A stretch of 64,000 nucleotides of DNA from Puffinus mauretanicus (Eukaryota; Chordata; Aves; Procellariiformes; Procellariidae): contig JAJKFH010000553.1 of assembly GCA_023333565.1 (NCBI GenBank), positions 806,001 through 870,000 on the forward strand. Direction: 5' to 3'. The stretch's first letter is position 1; every line of letters begins with the position of its first letter. Both the position numbers and the translations under genes were made by a program. Positions 40,855 to 51,300 of this stretch are shown piece after piece. The notes below the pieces were generated by a model. That model had not been told where the DNA came from and made no database searches. It worked only from the letters and a program-made list of their open reading frames with translations.

Positions 40855-40985
40855 TTTTTATTATTGCACTGGTACTTGGAGGCATGAGCCAGGGCTTAAG
40901 GCCTCGTTGTGCAAGGTGCTGTTCAAACATATGTAACAAGTAGGTAATAAACAGAGGGCAATTCTGTTATCAGCCAGCCAAAGAC
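40855..40985 (+). repeat. Ancient amniote interspersed repeat relic
   Basis: 'TTTTTATTATTGCACTGGTA' followed by 'cttggaggca', 'aaggcctcgttgtgcaaggt' (40899-40918) and 'gctgttcaaacatatgtaac' (40918-40937) matches the order of a widespread old amniote repeat ('ttattattgcagtagcgcctagaggcc...ccccattgtgctaggcgctgtacaaacacataac'). I recognise the pattern from reptile and bird genomes but cannot name the family with certainty. Confidence 0.55.
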
Positions 40986-42576
40986 ATTTAAGAATATTAG
41001 CAGTGCCATGCATCTACTCTTACTTAGAACTGATGAAAATTTGGAATTTCTACTCACAAAAAAAAATTCATCAAAATCTTTTAAATTTCTTTAAAAACAA
41101 AGAAAATTTTATACCAAAACAGAAGAAACTTTCTTCCGCAAGTATTTTGGACCGGCTACATTTGTAATTGCATAGCTGCCACAGTGTAAGGCAATAAGTG
41201 CTTGCAAACCTCACCCTCTGGCTTCATAGAGTTTTGCTCATAATTTTCCATGCAATAAAGCTAAAGATAAAAGAAATCAATTTTCTGTAAATGAAGCTGC
41301 AAAACTCATAATTTTAGGGATTACAGGTTTTCAACAATGAAAAGGAAACAGAACGATACATGTCTGAGGCTAAGAGGAGTACTATCCTTGGAAACACACA
41401 ACAAGTGAGAGGATAAGACTATGTCAGAAAACAAGCTCTTCTCAACACGTTACAGAAGTTAGATCAGCGTTTGCTTACTTGCACATGTGTGAGATGACAC
41501 AGTTTCTAGCAGGAGCTTTCCTGCAACCAGCAATTGGTAGGAGAACAGAGGAACCAGAAAGAAACAAATACCTCTTCATTGCTTTGGGAATCTTGAAGCT
41601 TAGATCATGTTATATGAGCCTCTATAGTGAGTTCTGTTTTTTTTCTGCTTATGCTATGACTTTTACTTCCCATTTCAGATGAAAGCAGGAAATGCTGAAA
41701 ATGACAAGACATAAAAAAAGATTTTGTTGCAAACCGCCACACAAGTTCATTCTGAATCACTGCATGTTATCACCAAAACAACTGACTCTTTGGTAATTTA
41801 AGATCAGATTCAGGTGTTCTTATTTAGGCTTAATATTGTCTTACTCCCTTCTGATGAAACTACAGAATACAATTCCATTGCACCTGAATCAGAACAGCAA
41901 GTCTTGCTTTTATTAATTTATATCAAAGCAAGAAGCTTTAGAGGATTTTACCAGCTCAGGATTTGCTTCTAAGGACCCCTAGGTGTTTGGAAGACTCGGA
42001 TTTCATTAATATTCTGTGTTTACTTCTCTGAAGCTCCTTCGGAAACCAAGGCTAAAACCCTGAAATCAAGTTTGTATTAAAACATCATTTGTAAAGGAAT
42101 ATAAATATAAGTGATTTGAAGATATTTTAAGACTTTTTTTAGTCTCCTAGTAGGAAGTCTGATAGATCATAGAATGGAAGTGCTCTGAAGGACTCTTTTT
42201 CTCATAGGAGAAGTGTGATTTGATACAATCATGATGTGCCATGAAGATAGGTTGATTCTATTGAAGGCCCACAGGAAAGTGGGCAGGTTCACCTCTCTGA
42301 TCCTTTAGCAGTCCGCATGAAGCCAAGAGCCTGGTAGATGGGTGCACTACAGATAAGAGCACAAAGCATTTAGAGATACCTTCTTATCAATGACAATCGG
42401 AACAAAATATCATTCTGGAATGTCAAAGCTGTGCTCAATGTGCATTAACTTTTCTCTCCTGGGTAAGTGTGCTTCTGTGCATCTAAAGCGTGCATCTAAA
42501 AACCTTCTAGTAATTTATCTGCAGATGTCAAAAGAATGGTCAAACCATGTCTGCAGTATCCTTTTTAATTTTTTAT
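40986..42576. other. Gene-free stretch, no supported exons
   Basis: I find no supported gene, RNA or mobile element. At 42166-42180, 'gatcatagaatggaa' recalls the CR1 tail in reverse, but without the expected neighbouring blocks. Confidence 0.5.
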
Positions 42577-42690
42577 TGACTATTTTATATATTTATATAT
42601 TTATATACTATTTATTTATATACTATTTATATAGTATATAATATTTACTATTATTTATATACTATTTTATATATTTGATTTTATAAATGA
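42577..42690. repeat. AT-rich tract with perfect 11-bp cruciform arms
   Basis: About 110 bases are nearly all A/T, built from degenerate TTTATATACTA-like units. Inside it, 42616-42626 and 42631-42641 form a perfect 11-bp inverted repeat (TTATATACTAT / ATAGTATATAA) around a 4-base loop. Such tracts can extrude cruciforms and are often unstable. Confidence 0.85.
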
Positions 42691-43567
42691 GAGCTGGCAG
42701 TTTAATTTTTGTAAGGTAAACAGTTACATAAATCTTAACAGTAAGCACTGGGAGTATTTGATAAAGGCAATGGCAGAGGAGATACGGACAGGACTGCTCA
42801 GCTAGAGATCCTCATACATGGTGTACTGTATTGTCCTTTCCCAAATGACACCATGGAAGGCTATTGACCACTCTCTTCCCAGTATTACCAATTGGAAGAA
42901 AATTATTGTCTCCTGCAAAAGATTTGCTTGAAGGTTCATCATCATCATGTTTGTTCCTCCTGATCCCAGGGAACTGTACTCTCCAGCACGTGCTGTTTTG
43001 TCGTGCACCCGTCCCCCCCGCCCCAAATGGTTACCTTTCTCCTGACAGGGAGCAAATCCATAGGGGAGAATGGCCTTCTGCCTTAACGGATCCTGCCTCA
43101 CCTGTATTGTAATGCCCTATGTTTTTGTTTCTAACTGTAGCTAATTATATTTTCATAAAGGATAATTGTTCCAATGAGTTGAAGGAGAGTCAGCAAATAC
43201 TCAAGGGAACGTAAGTGCTAAATGCATGACTCTTTGGAGAGCTACTCATACAAAGCACTATGAACTCCCTAATGTGTTTTCCACAAAGCCATTGTAGCTG
43301 CGTTGTCTGTACTACCCTAGGCCTGTGTTTATCTCTTCCCTGGAGTTTCTCTCTTCTTGCCCTGTTCTTCTCCATCTCCCTGTGCTTCTTCTGCATGACT
43401 GTCTCTGCTCTCAGTATGCACTGGATATTTCTCTGTTCTTTCTTTCTGTCTTCCTCTCTTTTCAAAGAAATCTTCCTGCTCCAGGGCTGTGCGTCAGATA
43501 GCCTGTCCTGGGCGGGCTTCTACCCCACCCTTTGTGTCAGCAGGCAATTTTCCCTGGGTTATCTTTT

Positions 43568-43813
43568 TTGCCCTCAAGTTGTGCTGGGGTAGGTTTGGAT
43601 TGGATATTAGGAAAAAATTCTTCACTGAAAGGGTTATCAAGCATTGGAACAGGCTGCCCAGGGAAGTGGTTGAGTCACCATCCCCGGAGGTATTTAAAAG
43701 ACGTGTAGATGAGGCACTTAGGGACACGGTTTAGTGGTCGACTTGGCCGTGTTGAGTTTACGGTTGGACTCATGATCTTAGAGGTCTTTTCCAACTTAAA
43801 TGATTCTATGATG
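43568..43813 (+). mobile_element. 5'-truncated CR1 LINE, 3' end
   Basis: This is the 3' terminal part of a CR1 retrotransposon. The frame 43591-43734 is open and encodes the ORF2 C-terminus, including [20 protein letters not shown] and [20 protein letters not shown], ending at TAG (43732-43734). A 3' UTR follows, ending in the diagnostic tail ATGATTCTATGATG. CR1 copies are normally severely 5'-truncated and lack target duplications and poly(A), as here. The intact frame over the remnant and clean tail point to moderate age. The protein wording resembles CR1-J-type elements, but subfamily needs a library search. It cannot move on its own. Confidence 0.95.
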
Positions 43814-43872
43814 TTCCATCTGAGGAGAAGGGTTCTTCAAACAGTGGAAAGACAATTAGCCGTCTTCACGTT

Positions 43873-43926
43873 TGTGGGGGGTTTTTTTGGTTGTTTGTTT
43901 TGTTTTGCGTTTGTTTTTTTTTTTTA
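43873..43926. repeat. G/T-rich low-complexity tract
   Basis: A G7-like run, then TTTG/TTTTG units, ends in T13. It lies 60 bases after the CR1 tail. Simple sequence only. Confidence 0.8.
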
Positions 43927-44108
43927 ATCTCCGTGACAAGTACAGTGACTGCTAGAGTAGAAATAACACAGCTTTCCAGACCTTTTGGCAACAGTACCGA
44001 TGTGGAGGGAAAGGCATCCTTCAAGTGTCTGAAGGAGTGACTGAGATGCACATACAGCAGGGTTTTATTTTGAACCATTTATACTGAAGGAGTGGTGAAC
44101 AGGAAAGG

Positions 44109-44123
44109 AAAAAAAAAAAAAAA
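44109..44123. repeat. A15 homopolymer
   Basis: An uninterrupted run of A sits in purine-rich sequence. No AATAAA upstream and no flanking duplication are visible. Confidence 0.85.
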
Positions 44124-44245
44124 GCACAAGAGAGGAGAAGACCACAAAATGTGTCGAACTTTCATCAGCATTAAAAGCTATTTGTAAAGCAATGATTACT
44201 TTAAATTATTCTGAGAAAAGCCTAACAACCTTTCAATTTCCCAGT

Positions 44246-44259
44246 GTCTCCATGGCAAA
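44246..44259 (+). promoter_or_regulatory. Weak RFX X-box-like motif
   Basis: GTCTCCATGGCAAA agrees with the X-box consensus GTTGCCATGGYAAC at 11 of 14 positions. It is listed because two better matches follow within about 1.1 kb. Confidence 0.25.
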
Positions 44260-44766
44260 TATTGTGTGGCTGGCAGAAAGCAGTAAGGACACTTTTTTCC
44301 CCCTTTACAAAAGGGAGATACAGAAAGTCCATTAGTGACATCAGCAGGAATTGAGGACGGTCACCTCAGCTTAGCTATTAACTCATTTTTTGGGATGTCC
44401 TTGGAGACTTCCCTATGACCAAGGGTACCCTTCTGGAAACTGTGGCTAATCATTCCACTTCCAAGCAGTTTTGTTATGAGGTTTAATCAGCCCATCAGAA
44501 CACTTATTACCAAAGTTTGTTCCATTAAACTTCTCATCTTTAACTATTTTAGGGGATTATTTCATTGTCATTAAATATGATGGAAATGAAGCAGGGTTGG
44601 ATAGAAAACTAGTCTTGTATCCTGTAAATAATCCACAGCTCAGGCAGAGATAGGAGCTTGGAAATTCTAGGAATTCAAGGCCCAAATAACAATGCCAGGG
44701 CTATCAATTTCTCAGTATCCCAGAATTTTTTTTCATTAAATCTATGCCTCATCAGTGTACTTTACT

Positions 44767-44852
44767 TAAAAAAAACCAAACCCACAAACAAAACCAAAAC
44801 ACAACCCCAAAACCACCAACCCTCCCAAATGCCCCCCTCCCCCCCAAAAAAA
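44767..44852. repeat. A/C-rich low-complexity tract
   Basis: A run of CAAAA/CCAAAC-like units passes into C-runs and a final A7. It is strand-asymmetric low-complexity DNA that produces a spurious open frame. Confidence 0.8.
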
Positions 44853-44969
44853 GCTAAATCAGCATGTCCTATTAACTTCTGCAACTGAAAAGCTCCAGTT
44901 CAGCAGGAAACTCCCCAAATAGTAAGTTTTCATTTCCAGATGGAATGAGTATTATTTTAACATTTCAGA

Positions 44970-44983
44970 GTTGCCATGGAAAG
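44970..44983 (+). promoter_or_regulatory. RFX X-box-like motif
   Basis: GTTGCCATGGAAAG matches the RFX-family X-box (GTTGCCATGGAAAC type) at 13 of 14 positions. The core GTTGCCATGG recurs at 45337. RFX factors use such sites in ciliary, neuronal and MHC-II promoters and enhancers. Binding here is inference. Confidence 0.4.
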
Positions 44984-44999
44984 GGGAATTCCATCCATG

Positions 45000-45450
45000 T
45001 GTATTCATACGTATGTCTCCACAACTTCGTGGCTGTTGCATCAAAGGGACTATAAAAGTGTAAATCTCGACTGCATATTTTTAATCCACATGTTGAATAA
45101 TAATGGCGCACCAAATAAAGTGCTCAGTTAAACTCTAACTGGGTTAATACCACAAAGGTAGCATGCACTTGCGCATATTTGTATTTGCTGCAAGGCAAAC
45201 AAGTACAGACATTAAGGGAAAGTACAGTATGTTCAGGTTTTCATCTGTCACGAAGCACCAAGTAGACCATGTTCACAAAAAGATAAGGATCAATGGAAAA
45301 GGTAAGGTGGACCATCTGCAGCCATTGTAGGCTTGGGTTGCCATGGTGACTTGAACCCAAACCTCCTGGATGTATTTGATTCCTATTATAAAGACTCTGA
45401 GTTGAGCAGAGCAATTATGATTGATTTATGGCCTCTAGAATAGACTCTAG
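45000..45450. promoter_or_regulatory. Candidate conserved noncoding element
   Basis: This is unique, non-repetitive sequence with clustered motif-like strings: GTCTCCACAACTTCGTGG, TAATAATGGCGCACC, CTTGCGCATATTTG, an E-box CATCTG (45313-45318), an X-box-like site (45337-45350) and TTATGATTGATTTATGG. CpG-containing motifs persist in an AT-rich background. No coding frame or transposon explains it. Calling it an enhancer is inference. Confidence 0.35.
45337..45350 (+). promoter_or_regulatory. RFX X-box-like motif
   Basis: GTTGCCATGGTGAC differs from the palindromic X-box GTTGCCATGGTAAC at one position. It shares its first ten bases with the site at 44970-44983 on the same strand, 367 bases away. 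Confidence 0.45.
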
Positions 45451-46431
45451 AACTTCTCAAAGCTATACTGCCTTTATAAGCAGAGTAACTGTGAGTGCCC
45501 CCATTTTTTCCCCTCTCCGGTGTGTTTCATCTACTTTTTTCTTAGTTTGAAACAGTCTCCGGTCCACCAGCAGGCAATTATTGTTGTTATTCCTATGATG
45601 TGCAAACTAACGTCAGGACTGGCTAGCACAAAACACCCCAGCAGCAGGGTATATCAGGTGTATTGTCAGGCAGTTCACCCCATGTGAGGGAGGGCACAGA
45701 GGAAAGGAGGTGACATGTCTGATATGCTACCAACTACCTGAGAAAACCTGGCACCCGGGGGCTGGCAGGATGTAAGGGGGAAACTACATCACGGATAAGA
45801 GGAAAGGAGGGAGAGATAGGGAAGAAACTCACAGAAGAAGCAGAAGCATCTCAAACTGATAGTCTATTCATCTTGCAGCTGTTGCAGGAATTGCATATCT
45901 ACTGCCGAGGAGATTTGTAACTACCAAGAACGCGCATAACAGCTAACATGGCCTGGGTTTCTATACATGCTTTGGCGGCTACACTGTCTTTGCTCAGCTG
46001 CTTTTCCCACACTGTCTGGTGTGGCCCAGGGCTGTCAGCTTGAGTTGTATAGATGTTTCCAAGCAACCAGGTCTGCATAACACTGTGCAGCCCCTTACAG
46101 AGATACCACCGCAGGTCCTGGCAGCAGTGCAGTTTCATTAGTGCTGCTTCTCTCTGGAGTTAATTAGGGTAAGTGCTAGAACAGGTCACAGTTGCACAGC
46201 TAGCTCTCTTACAGACAGCCTGCTCACTTCTGTACTGCTCTGTACTGTACAGGGTAGTGACAGCTAACATACAAAGGAAAAGTGGCAAGTTGCACATGTT
46301 CCAGCTCACTTCTGGCTTCAGAAAGGCTTGCAGTTCCAATGCACGTCCTATACCAGCCACTCAGAGATGAGCTTCATCTTCCTTGATAAGAAGATACATC
46401 TTTGACTCTGCCTTCTTTTTGTGCTATAGGA

Positions 46432-46532
46432 GAACACAGTTCTGGGCAACCTGCTCTAGCTGCCCCTGCCTGAGCAGGGTTTGGACTAATAATCTCCAGA
46501 GGCCCCTACCAACCTCAACCATTCTCTGCCGA
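46432..46532 (+). mobile_element. CR1 LINE 3'-end fragment, second subfamily
   Basis: 'TCTGGGCAACCTGCTCTAGC' followed by 'tgcccctgcctgagcagggt', 'ttggactaataatctccaga', 'ggcccctaccaacctcaacc' and 'attctctg' follows the 3' UTR of a CR1 subfamily different from the copy at 43568 (typically '...gggcaacctgctctag...ggttggactagatgatctccagaggtcccttccaacctcaaccattctgtga'). Substitutions throughout and a degraded tail make this copy look older. The 5' boundary is approximate. Confidence 0.88.
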
Positions 46533-47408
46533 TGTAAGCCATTTATTCCAGAGGGAAGAAATGCAGAGGGTAGATATTCACCAAGCACGAATTGCTGACC
46601 TCAGTGGAGTGATGGTGCTTCTCACTAGTTGGCAAGCTGAGCAGAACCACAAGGGCAAGAATCTGAGTCTATTCTGTTGCGGAAAAAAACTAAAAATGTG
46701 TACAGTACTACAAAGCAATCCAAAATATTTATATTGCCTATTGAAATCCTTTTTTCTTCTTTGTATTATACAGTATAATGAAGCAAACTTAGGATATAAT
46801 ATCCTTATTGTACGTTAGGCTGTTGAAGAATGACAGAACTATTATGGGTCATGAAACCCCAGGATGTTTAGTGAATTTACAATTTAGTATTTTAAAGAAT
46901 GAAATTGTCAGCCTCTTTGTCACTTTAATTCTGCTGAAGGGCTGAGTTTTACCAGCCACAAAGAGGCTTCCTAGTGATTCCAGCCCAGGATGAAGGAAGT
47001 TATTCCCCTTGTTCATCCTGATGCCTGAATCCCACCCTGCCTTCATCGTTCAGGAAAACATGGACAGCCTCTGGAAAGCCAACTAATCTGCAAGAAAAAA
47101 TGTTTGTTTTCATCATAAGAATAAATTCTCAAGAACCATTAAATGACAGCTTAAAATGTTCTTTTTATACCGGTCCTTCAATGTGGAAGCTGGTTATTCA
47201 GGATGAAACCACAGCAGAATGTGTTTAAACATGAACGTATTTCCTAGCTCTCCCAACCTTTCCTGCTTACGGACAAGAGGAGGGAGGTTTTTTTTCACAT
47301 TTGAGTGACACTGGCTCACTATTATCGCAGCCTTGCTGTTGGGCCCACAATTTCTTTGGGATTTACATTCAAGGAGGAGATAATGCTCCTGGTCTGACCT
47401 GAGAGCTC

Positions 47409-47993
47409 ATGTCTGGCCTGGTTTTGGCTGGGATAGGGTTAATTTTCTTCCTAGTAGTTGGTATAGTGCTATGTTTTGGATTTAATATGAGAATAATGTT
47501 GATAACACACTGAAGTTTTAGTTGTTGCTGAGTAGTGTTTTCACTAGTCAAGGACTTTTCAGCTTCCCATACTCTGCCAGGTGCACAAGAAGCTGGGAGG
47601 GACCATAGCCAGGACAGCTAACCCAACTGGCCAATGGGGCATTCCATACCATATGATGTCATGTTCAGCATATAAGGCTGGGGGAAGAAGAAGGAAGGGG
47701 GGGACGTTCGGAGTGATGGCGTTTGTCTTCCTAAGTCACCGTTACACGTGACGGAGCCCTGCTTTCCTGGAGACGGCTGAACACCTGCCTGCTGATGGGA
47801 AGCAGCGAATGGATTCCTTGTTTTGCTTTGCTTGTGTGCGCGGCTTTTGTTTACCTACTAAACTGTCTTTATCTTAACCCACGAGTTTTCTCACTTTTAC
47901 CCTTCCGATTCTCTCCCCCATCCCACCCGGGGGGAGTGAGCGAGCAGCTGTGTGGTGCTTAGTTGCTGGCTGGGGTTAAACCATGACAATGTC
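47409..47993 (+). mobile_element. Solo LTR (copy 2) with 5-bp target duplication
   Basis: The LTR occupies 47414-47988 (575 bp), beginning TGGCCTGGTTTTGGCTGGGA and ending AAACCATGACA. A perfect 5-bp duplication, ATGTC, lies at 47409-47413 and 47989-47993. It belongs to the same family and orientation as 14834-15430. This copy keeps a TATAAG box (47671-47676) preceded by a CRE-like TGATGTCA (47654-47661), which marks the likely U3 promoter. A conserved block near its 3' end, ending GTTGCTGGC, is shared with copy 1. There is no internal proviral sequence on either side. As for copy 1, the 5-bp duplication suggests an ERVL-type (class III) element; the family name is unconfirmed. Confidence 0.94.
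47654..47676 (+). promoter_or_regulatory. CRE-like site and TATA box in LTR copy 2
   Basis: TGATGTCA (47654-47661) is followed ten bases later by TATAAG (47671-47676). In copy 1 the CRE is perfect but the TATA position reads AATAAA. The two copies have thus lost different parts of what was probably one ancestral promoter. Confidence 0.5.
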
Positions 47994-48356
47994 TGTCCTT
48001 GGGAGTCAACTGCCTATTACAAAATGTTCTCAGGAGAGTTTTTTCAACTGTTTTATTTATAAGGGCACAAAGAAAACAGGTTAATAATGCTCAAAAGCCA
48101 TGGTTCAAGTGCTGTGACTTTAAACTAGCCCATCTTTTTACAAGGTAGCTGGCAGTTTAGATTAACAGATCTGGCATAAATTAAAGAGGTGGTTCAGTTC
48201 ACTGGCTTCTATCCTCACGTCTTAGGCAAGGTCATAATCATTTGGGAGATAACCCTGTTTGGTTGCACATAGTTACTATCTGTTATTCCTAGCTGTTTAA
48301 ATAATATAACAAAAAATAAATCTCCATCTGTAAAAAAAAAAAAAAAAGGTCTGTCC
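47991..48356 (+). mobile_element. Possible retroposed 3' UTR with poly(A) and duplication
   Basis: A unique segment (about 47999-48331) ends with AATAAA (48315-48320), 11 further bases and then A16 (48332-48347). An 8-bp direct repeat, GTCTGTCC, sits immediately before it (47991-47998) and after its tail (48349-48356). Signal, tail and flanking repeat together are the hallmarks of LINE-mediated retroposition of an mRNA 3' end. Such copies are rare in birds because CR1 does not normally use poly(A) templates. The 5' repeat overlaps the target duplication of LTR copy 2, so the match could be partly coincidental. No open frame is recognisable inside. Confidence 0.35.
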
Positions 48357-51300
48357 GACTCAGGCAGGGCTGTCAGGTCTTTGCATGTGAGTTTTCAGCG
48401 TGGCTTGAATGAGAGATTTACTTGATGTGTTAAAGGAGGAATTCTGGGGATGCAACCAAGGTGCTGTGGCCATAGGTTAGGACATCATCTGCACGGCCGG
48501 AAGGAGCTGTAGTTGCAGTAACAGTTGGATGAGAATGATTTACCTGTATTGCAATACTCCATTTCTATCCTCTGCATCACAGTTTCCATCTTTCTCTGTC
48601 TCTCCTTTCTTTCAGCTCCTGTTGAAATGAGCTCCTTGTTTGTTTTGTAGCCCAGACAGCATCTGTTTTATAGCGAGATGAACTTATAGTGACGTCCTTA
48701 TTGCTGGGATAGATTGGTTGGTGGTATTAATGAAACACCACTACATCATCACCTCCTCCCCTCCAAATACTTGATAGCTTCATCACCCAAGTGAGACTAG
48801 CCAATCAGAGGGGATGTGGGATGCTTTCATTAAGGAGCACACCCTGGTGTGTTTAGGAGATTACTTCTGGTTTTAAGCGTAATGCCAATGTAAATGTTCC
48901 CTTCACAGTGTCGTCTTTTTCCCTGGAGTACATTGCTCATGAGTGACTTTCAACAGACTACAGAGAGCAGCTGATAGTGCCACTAATGGCCAGGGAGGTC
49001 CTTGTGCTATGGAGCAGGTTTTCTTCCTCTCGGTTCATTGCAGCGACAAAGGCTGCTTCCATTCTCCCTCCAAACCCACAAGGCAGCCAGGGTATGGACA
49101 AAACTCATGTCAAGAAAGGTGACTGAAAGATATACCTTAGGTTTCTGCTTTGCTGAAATGACAGCAAGTGCTACTAAGTTTGAAGGGAGCACTGACATGT
49201 GGCATTAAGTATTAGATATGATAGGCCCATGCCTAGAGTCCAGGTTCCTGGAGTTCTTCGTGTGATTATACTAGATTTCAACTCTTCTTAACAAAAAAGT
49301 CAAAAAGGGAAGAGAGAGACAGAAGGGAAGTTGTTTCTAGCTTCCAGGACTTGGAAGAGAATCCTAGATGATGTAGGATTCTACACATTTCATCTGCATT
49401 ACAGCTGCTCTCTTTTTCCTATTTAGAGGTCAAAAAAATACGTTTTTTGAATCCAGGAGCTGAGACAGTTGCCAAGGGAAACTCAATATTCTAGAGGGAA
49501 AATTGTTATTACATTTGCAAAGCTTGAAGTTTCTGTAACGACTAAATGTAAAACAAATGTGACATAAGGAGGAGGAAAGAGTGCGTGGGAAAATGAGGAG
49601 ATGGAGTAGAAAGTCAAATCAGGGTTTAGCACAAAGTCCTGAAGTCAGCTATATCCCTTTACACCACAGAATTTACAACACTCTGTTCCACAGAATACAC
49701 TTGGGGAACTCTGTGCTGAAGGACTCCCAGGGCATGGACTGTGCGTTGGTCTAGTTTTGTACGGCACAAATGTGCTTGGCTCCGCTGTTACTAACAGTAA
49801 GTAATGAGAAGCCATGATAAAATAATATTGGGTGTCACAGACTGAGACAAGGGGCTATTTCAGGTCAAAGTTCTCAAACTATGCTAAGTTTCTAAATATA
49901 CCAAGTACATTTACACACTGTTTTGCAGGCAGACATGAGCTCATGCTGCTCATGTTCCAGATTATGAGCCTGCTCCAATGCACAAATTAAGCAGCTACAT
50001 TCAAAGGTGCTGAGCTCACACCAATATTCTTCATATGCAATTCTTATTCTGCAGACCATCTCAGGAAATGCTGTCACTGCTATTTGTAGAGTTATCGTTA
50101 GTTTTTTGATTTCCAAACAGGAAAAAATGGGTGTTTTACAAACAGCTGAAAGGATTAAGTTTTATATGATGAGAAACAGATAGTGTTCCTTGTGCAGCCA
50201 TACATACAATCCACCCACATACATAGTACGCAGGCACTGAGCTGCTCTGGACAGGTATTTGAAAGACAAGAAATGGAAACTATATATAAAGTTGCAACAA
50301 GGCAGACTCTAATTTGCTCCTCTTTTAAGGTATGTGCCAATAACAACGCTGTCCAGAGCAAGCATGCAGCAAGGGAAGAATGATGCCTTGCAGAGTGGCC
50401 ACCCACAAGTTGTAGCAGCTCCAAAGGAGAAAGCCTGCCCCACCTGGCTTTCTGCAGCAGCCCTTGCCCGAGGCTGGGCCTAGTGGCACAGTCCTGTCCT
50501 GAATCGTAACTCTTACTTTTCCCAGTAGCCTGTGTGCTCTCATACTAGGTTTAAGAGTTAGCAGTCCAGGTGAGACTATGCAGGATGAAAGCATGAACAG
50601 AGAAGTGGTCCTCTCTGCTCACTGTGACTCAGATCCCAGAGCCTGGGAGCTGGGGCAGTCTTTACCCAAAGGCAATAGGCTGAACACACTACAGTATTTT
50701 CCATTCTGTCACGTATCCCTCAATTGATTTTTCACTGGCCACAAATGCTCTGCTTCGGGGTTGTCATTAGCAGCAAATTGATTGGGTTTGAACATCAGCA
50801 GGGAGGCTGGTTAGATGGTGCAGTACCGCTCTCCCCCACCCCCCAGGACTGCTCTAACTCACCAGTGGTGGCACATGCATTTTGCAATTTGCTGCCTTTA
50901 GCCTGTCTTGAACAGGTTATCGTGACCTCCCCGGCAAAGATGACTGTCTCCGTAGTCTCAGCTCTCTGACAGAGGCCTGTTACTGAAGAGAGCTGATAGA
51001 AGCGTTTCAGGAAGGGCTGATGTGAACATTAATGCTGGCAAGTGAGAGGGAGACTCCCTCCTGCAGTAGTTTCGGTGGCACAACGTAGATCGTAGGACCT
51101 GCTGCTGTGTCCTTGGATGCTCTTCCTTCTGAGATGGGCTGGGTGAAGAAGCTGAGATTTTAGGGTTTTTCTCCATTTTACTGTCTCTCTAACAAAAGCT
51201 TCTGTCTTTATTGAAATTGCCGTGTTTTAGAAACGTGTCAATTCTGACAACATTTCACATATACACAATAGAGGCAAAGTGCCTTAGTGTCAAAACATCC

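Noticed and set aside
42166..42215. CR1-tail-like 'gatcatagaatgg'
   Set aside because: Only about a dozen bases agree; the neighbouring CR1 3' UTR blocks are missing.
43310..43480. Long pyrimidine-rich stretch with open frames on both strands
   Set aside because: Low-complexity composition explains the frames. No acceptor-exon-donor arrangement is visible.
14834..47988. A single full-length provirus bounded by the two LTRs
   Set aside because: Each LTR has its own different 5-bp target duplication on both sides, and the 32 kb between them is ordinary DNA with other repeats, so they are independent solo LTRs.
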